Positions 5,285 through 8,864 of a stretch of DNA of 8,864 nt are shown piece after piece (position 1 is the first letter of the stretch; each line of letters opens with the position of its first letter). The position numbers and the translations under genes were made by a program. The notes under the pieces were generated by a model, which had not been told where the DNA came from, ran no database searches, and saw only the letters and a program-made list of their open reading frames with translations. The stretch is from Thermoplasmata archaeon (GTDB lineage Archaea > Thermoplasmatota > Thermoplasmata > Lutacidiplasmatales > UBA184): NCBI GenBank assembly GCA_030042955.1, contig JASHYQ010000265.1, forward strand, positions 1 through 8,864, read 5' to 3'.

Positions 5285-5319
5285 AAGGCCTCGGCCTTAG
5301 GGAGGAGGGGAGGAAGGGG
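5285..5319 (-). other. Polypyrimidine tract and hairpin after the sedolisin stop
   Basis: Reading the minus strand away from the sedolisin stop (5356-5358), an unbroken run of 21 C/T bases (5319 to 5299) is followed at once by a hairpin, AAGGC-CGAG-GCCTT (5298-5285). Archaeal transcripts often end at pyrimidine-rich tracts, although these are normally T-rich while this is C-rich. The plus strand of the tract is pure purine with repeated G runs. It may mark the 3' end of the long sedolisin transcript. The rest of the 5201-5355 spacer shows nothing recognisable. Confidence 0.3.
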
Positions 5320-5355
5320 TTCTGTGCGAGACTCGAGCTGTGACGAGGTCCGTCC

Positions 5356-8300
5356 CTACTTCTTCTTCGTGAACGTCACCGCAACCGACGTACCCGCCCC
5401 GTTCACCGTCGCCTTCTTGGGCGATCCCGCACTGGTGTAGCCACCGATGGGGGAGATCCTGTACCCGTAGGTTCCGTTCGTGAGGCTGAACTGAATAGAG
5501 CCGTCCCATGCGGCGGTCTCGGTGTGGCCCTGGATCGTGACCGACCAGGTCCCCGACGTAAGACCCGACTCCGAGAACGTCACGGTGTACGGGTAGGCGA
5601 ACGTCAGCGACATCTTCACGGCCTTGAAAACCGCCAACGTTCCAGCGAGCGGGACAGTCGACTTCCCGACCTTCGCGGTTACGTTCCAACCCGGGCCCGT
5701 CGGCGAGACGACCACGTAGTTGTAGCTACCTGGGGTCAGGTCCGAGTAAGCGACGCTGGTGGTCGTCGGGCACTGCTCGTAGCCGTCCACCGACACGCAC
5801 CAGGACTGCCCCTTGGGGAGTCCCTTCTCTGCGAAGGTGAGGACAACGGTGCTCCCCTTCTCGAACACCACCTTGATCGCGGTGGTCCCGGACACGTTGC
5901 AGGTCCCCACGCCACAGCCCTCGGGATCGTCGACGATATCCCGATAGCCCTTCGGAGCGGTGGTCAGGAACGTGTAGGTTCCGTTCGGCATCGTCGGGAA
6001 CGTGAGCGTGGCCTGGTAGCCGTGCATCACCGTCCCGTTCAGCTCGGCCATCCACCCGTCCTTCAACAGGGTCTTCAAGGGGATGCCGCTCTCCGTGACG
6101 GTGACCGCGAACTTTGGTGGCGGGAGGGTACCGATGACCAGAGGCGTCCCGCTCAGCGCCGACACTGCGATGTCGCCACAGACGGTGGGACCCGAAGAGC
6201 TGTAGGACTGGTTCGAGGCATTCTTCCATTGAGAACCGGTCCAGTACTGCAGCACGGTGTACGGACCGAGCGAACTGTTGGTCACGCAGATCTCGGCGGT
6301 CCCGTTCGTGAGCCCGGTGATCCGTACGTCGTAGTAGTTGGGGGCATGGACCTGCGGAACGGTCGTGTTGGAGGGTTGATTGTAGAACAGGTCCTCGGCG
6401 GTCATGGTACCGGTCTGCCCTGGGGTGCCGCCCGTCACACCTACCGTAAGGGAGCTCCCATCGGTGAACTCCACCGCGGGCCAGCTCGTGTTCCCACCGG
6501 GGCCGATCTCCCCGCTCGACCCCGCGGCCCCGAAGGCGATCAGGTATCCCGCCGGGCTCCAGTACGGGCTCGCGGAGATTCCCGGAGCGGAACAGCCTGC
6601 GGTGACCACCGCATCCCCTCCGCAGCTCGGGCCGAGGAGGCTGACCATCTGGTCGAAGAGGTCGTCCCGCACGGCGAACAGCTCTGTCCCGGAGACGGGG
6701 ACGTTGAACGTCGTCGAGCTGTAGGCGGTCCCCGTTCCGGTCCAGTACGGGTCGTAGGTGGGAGCGGCCAGTTCGGGGCCCGTATCGACCTGGTCGGTAG
6801 TCCCTACGAGCGTCCAGCCGTAGAGTCCCGTGGGGTTCGAGGTCTCCCACAACGAATAGAAGTCTCCTTCGTAGCAGCAATCGGTGATCGTGATCGCCAC
6901 CGTCTGAGTATAGGCGCTCAGGGTGTGGCTGATCGCGAAGATCATCTGGCTCCAGCTCGTCGACGCCGATGCCGGCACCGAGCAACCGGTGAGGTCCCCG
7001 GGGCAGCTGTACGAGTACACCGTGTCGTCCCAGTACTGGCCGGGGACGCTGACGATCCACGAGGGGTTCACCAGCAGGTCGTAGGCCAGAACGTTCGCCT
7101 GAGGGGTTCCCCAGCCGGTGACCGGGTCCCACCCCGGTCCGGCCGCATAGCCGTTGTTCCCCGTCGTAATGTCGTGGAATGCGGTCCCGTACAGCGAGCT
7201 GTCGGCGATCTGCCAGATGGTGGGATCGATGTTGCCGAACGGCTCCCCGCCGTTCATCTGCTCCACGACCGCGAGGAATCCCGCCCACAGCGGGGTGGCC
7301 AGGCTCGTACCGGCGCAGCCGTACCAACCTGCAATCGGCGTCGCCAACGTCCCACATTCCGAGGACCAGGTCGAGTAGACCCAGAAGCCCGGGTCGTACC
7401 CGAGCATGGAGACGTCCGGGACCGCACGGCCCGAGGCGGCGAAGGCAGCACTCTGCCAGGACGGCTCCGGGAAGTAGCCGCTGTAGCCGCCACCGCTGAT
7501 CGATGCGCCGGACTCCGAGCCGTACCCCGAGCAGGTGGTCACGCCGCACCCCGTCAGGACCAGGTTGGTCGCGCCCACCGCCAGCACATTAGGGTCCGAG
7601 GCCGGGAACTCCGGTCCGTAGGTGCTGCCGTCGGGCGTTGCACCCTGGTCGCCCGAGGCGAAGAGGATGGTCGCGCCCAACGCCGTGTCGGCCTCCAGTC
7701 GCGTATCGACCGACGACACCGTGGAGGAGGGCAGCTGGGTATCGTCGCAGTGGTACACGGTGCTGCCCGAGACGCAGTCGTAGCTCCAACTGTTCGAGAT
7801 GATCGGGGCAAGGCCGTTCGTGGCCGCGTAATCGTCACAGTCCATGGGGTCCACCGTGCAGTAGAGGAGCGTGATTCCCGCCCCCGGGGCGACCGAGTGG
7901 ACGGCCTCGATGTCCATGTCGGTCTCGCTCGCCCACCCGGCATTGTAGTCGGAAGAGGTCAGGCTCGAACACGAGATCAGGCTCGTGGAGTAACAATCCT
8001 CGGTCAAGGTAACGGACGGAAGGCTGTACTGGGTACTGAACGTGTTGATCGCGGTTTGGGGGGACGGGTCACCCGGGACGTCGACAACGGCGACCGTCTG
8101 GCCTGCGCCGTTGTACCCCGACGAGTAGAGGGACGAAAGCCCGTAACCCACTTCGACACCCTGTGGACAGTACGGACCGGAACACGGGGATTCGTCGGGC
8201 ACCGCGAGGCTGTAGTTGTCGAGGCCGGTGATTCCGTCGATGTAGGCCGCGAGGCTGGCGGGAAGGATAGGAGCCGCGCTCGGTGAATAGAACTGGTGCC

Positions 8301-8864
8301 CGGCGGGCAAGCCGTAGACGTTGAGGCTGACCCCGAGAGCTGTTTCGACCGTAGCGGCAGGAGCGGACAGCTCTAGGACGAGGGGCGACGGGCCCTCGGC
8401 CACGCGCAGACCTTCGCTTGCGAAGTACGAGGTCGCCTGGCCCACCTGCGCGGGTGTAGGAAGGAACGGCTCGAGCGACGCAAGGGTCAGGAAGTGGCGA
8501 TAGCTGGGAGAAGATGGATCGGTCATGGAGGCCAGGCACTGGTCGAACTGACTCACATGCTGGAGCTTGAACGTGACCTCGAGACTGAGCTGATAGTCCG
8601 AAGGCAGCGCACCCACGTACGGAGCTTGGCCGGTCTCAACGACCGGAACGACCTCACCGGGTAGACCCACGGTAGACGACGGGGTCACGGTCGCCTCGCC
8701 CAGTGGTCCCTGCTGGGTCGGCTCTTGGCACGCCGGCGGGATCGCCTGCTTCGCGGGCTGAGTGTCCAACCGGTTTGACGGACCACCCGCGACGCTGGAG
8801 GAACCTCCTGCCGATCTGTGCAGGACGACCGTCTGCGAGTGCGTGGCGGAGCTGTCGTGGGCCT
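5356..8864 (-). CDS. S53 sedolisin-family peptidase, secreted, multidomain (5' end outside window)
   Basis: Serine-carboxyl peptidase of the sedolisin/kumamolisin family, enzymes that cleave proteins at acid pH outside the cell. Residue 1 here is the codon at 8767-8769. The frame has no stop from there to the window edge, so the gene starts outside and any signal peptide is not visible. Residues about 55-185 are the Pro-kuma propeptide (e.g. P-S-Y-R-H-F-L-T near 88-95). The catalytic domain spans about 205-565. The triad is Glu282 and Asp286 in S-E-T-D-M-D-I-E-A-V-H-S-V-A-P-G-A and Ser489 in A-G-T-S-L-A-T-P; oxyanion Asp374 is in A-S-G-D-Q-G. Calcium-site residues are Asp533-Ile534 (F-H-D-I-T-T-G-N-N-G) and Gly544, Gly546 and Asp548 before P-V-T-G-W-G-T-P. 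After this come a beta-rich, Cys-containing region (570-885) and three beta repeats (886-1137). No C-terminal membrane helix or anchor is seen. The protein is far longer than a minimal sedolisin (about 350-550). The only same-strand neighbour downstream is the small membrane protein. Confidence 0.96.
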   Translation of the reverse strand, partial: AHDSSATHSQTVVLHRSAGGSSSVAGGPSNRLDTQPAKQAIPPACQEPTQQGPLGEATVTPSSTVGLPGEVVPVVETGQAPYVGALPSDYQLSLEVTFKLQHVSQFDQCLASMTDPSSPSYRHFLTLASLEPFLPTPAQVGQATSYFASEGLRVAEGPSPLVLELSAPAATVETALGVSLNVYGLPAGHQFYSPSAAPILPASLAAYIDGITGLDNYSLAVPDESPCSGPYCPQGVEVGYGLSSLYSSGYNGAGQTVAVVDVPGDPSPQTAINTFSTQYSLPSVTLTEDCYSTSLISCSSLTSSDYNAGWASETDMDIEAVHSVAPGAGITLLYCTVDPMDCDDYAATNGLAPIISNSWSYDCVSGSTVYHCDDTQLPSSTVSSVDTRLEADTALGATILFASGDQGATPDGSTYGPEFPASDPNVLAVGATNLVLTGCGVTTCSGYGSESGASISGGGYSGYFPEPSWQSAAFAASGRAVPDVSMLGYDPGFWVYSTWSSECGTLATPIAGWYGCAGTSLATPLWAGFLAVVEQMNGGEPFGNIDPTIWQIADSSLYGTAFHDITTGNNGYAAGPGWDPVTGWGTPQANVLAYDLLVNPSWIVSVPGQYWDDTVYSYSCPGDLTGCSVPASASTSWSQMIFAISHTLSAYTQTVAITITDCCYEGDFYSLWETSNPTGLYGWTLVGTTDQVDTGPELAAPTYDPYWTGTGTAYSSTTFNVPVSGTELFAVRDDLFDQMVSLLGPSCGGDAVVTAGCSAPGISASPYWSPAGYLIAFGAAGSSGEIGPGGNTSWPAVEFTDGSSLTVGVTGGTPGQTGTMTAEDLFYNQPSNTTVPQVHAPNYYDVRITGLTNGTAEICVTNSSLGPYTVLQYWTGSQWKNASNQSYSSSGPTVCGDIAVSALSGTPLVIGTLPPPKFAVTVTESGIPLKTLLKDGWMAELNGTVMHGYQATLTFPTMPNGTYTFLTTAPKGYRDIVDDPEGCGVGTCNVSGTTAIKVVFEKGSTVVLTFAEKGLPKGQSWCVSVDGYEQCPTTTSVAYSDLTPGSYNYVVVSPTGPGWNVTAKVGKSTVPLAGTLAVFKAVKMSLTFAYPYTVTFSESGLTSGTWSVTIQGHTETAAWDGSIQFSLTNGTYGYRISPIGGYTSAGSPKKATVNGAGTSVAVTFTKKK
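5359..6114 (-). repeat. Three tandem C-terminal beta modules of the sedolisin
   Basis: Protein-level tandem repeats of about 80-87 residues: module 1 at 5854-6114 (residues 886-972), module 2 at 5602-5850 (974-1056), module 3 at 5359-5601 (1057-1137). Each has the pattern V-T/L-x-F/V-x-E-x-G-L/I near the start, W-x-V/A a few residues on, a N/P-G-T/S-Y turn in the middle and a closing V-x-F strand. Modules 1 and 2 each hold a close Cys pair (952/957, 991/1000); module 3 has none. Such modules recur at the ends of Thermoplasmatota surface proteins and probably serve as spacers or substrate/surface binding domains. DNA identity between modules is low, so the array is old rather than a recent duplication. 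Confidence 0.75.

Noticed and set aside
5726..7549. A 607-codon open frame on the minus strand in another register of the sedolisin
   Set aside because: Arg-rich shadow of the true frame; no recognisable domain, and it would overlap the catalytic and middle regions fully.
5524..8286. A 920-codon open frame on the plus strand, antisense to the sedolisin
   Set aside because: It is rich in Arg, Gly, His and Val without any domain pattern. The frame is open because the sedolisin codons end mostly in G or C, which removes stops on the opposite strand. The sedolisin frame has all catalytic motifs.
1..8864. CRISPR array, insertion sequence, attachment site or replication origin
   Set aside because: No regularly spaced direct repeats, no transposase or integrase, no terminal inverted repeats bounding genes and no AT-rich origin-like region were seen.

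Overview
The window is GC-rich DNA, most likely from an uncultivated archaeon of the Thermoplasmatota (mesophilic or acid-soil type). The best clue is the large secreted peptidase on the minus strand. Its C-terminus carries tandem beta modules built around an E-x-G-L/I-P/T...W-x-V core and an N-G-T-Y core, a style typical of Thermoplasmatota surface proteins. An archaeal zinc-ribbon family of DUF6487 type, sparse Shine-Dalgarno sites and possibly leaderless starts fit this, but no rRNA or marker gene is present, so the assignment is inference.

Layout, left to right. Bases 29-814 (minus) hold a GNAT acetyltransferase followed by a small zinc-ribbon protein. Across a 205-base divergent spacer with a perfect 8-bp inverted repeat, 1020-2716 (plus) is a two-gene ABC-2 exporter: ATPase and six-helix permease, overlapping by ATGA. 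Bases 2717-2946 are a convergent spacer with small, partly competing hairpins. On the minus strand, 2947-3153 is a small charged helical protein. A protein-like frame without a start (3217-3402) is probably the tail of a broken gene, and a VOC/glyoxalase-fold protein lies at 3460-3888. Divergent from it is a PaaI-like hotdog protein (4052-4549, plus). A hairpin separates it from a convergent four-helix membrane protein (4724-5137, minus).

The right 40% (5356-8864, minus) is one gene: an S53 sedolisin (serine-carboxyl peptidase) of more than 1,150 residues, with propeptide, complete catalytic set, a long beta-rich middle and three C-terminal repeats. Its 5' end, with any signal peptide, lies beyond the window. 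The protein looks extracellular: its 24 cysteines after the propeptide fall into neighbouring pairs, and N-glycosylation sequons crowd its C-terminal half.

The genes do not form an obvious pathway. The ABC pair is the only clear operon. The sedolisin is probably a secreted, acid-active protease supplying peptides from outside the cell; the other genes look like ordinary small accessory or housekeeping functions. I found no tRNA, rRNA, CRISPR array, transposase or integrase, and no convincing new multi-gene system. The points most worth following are the sedolisin architecture, the broken-looking frame at 3217-3402 and the palindrome at 872-895.
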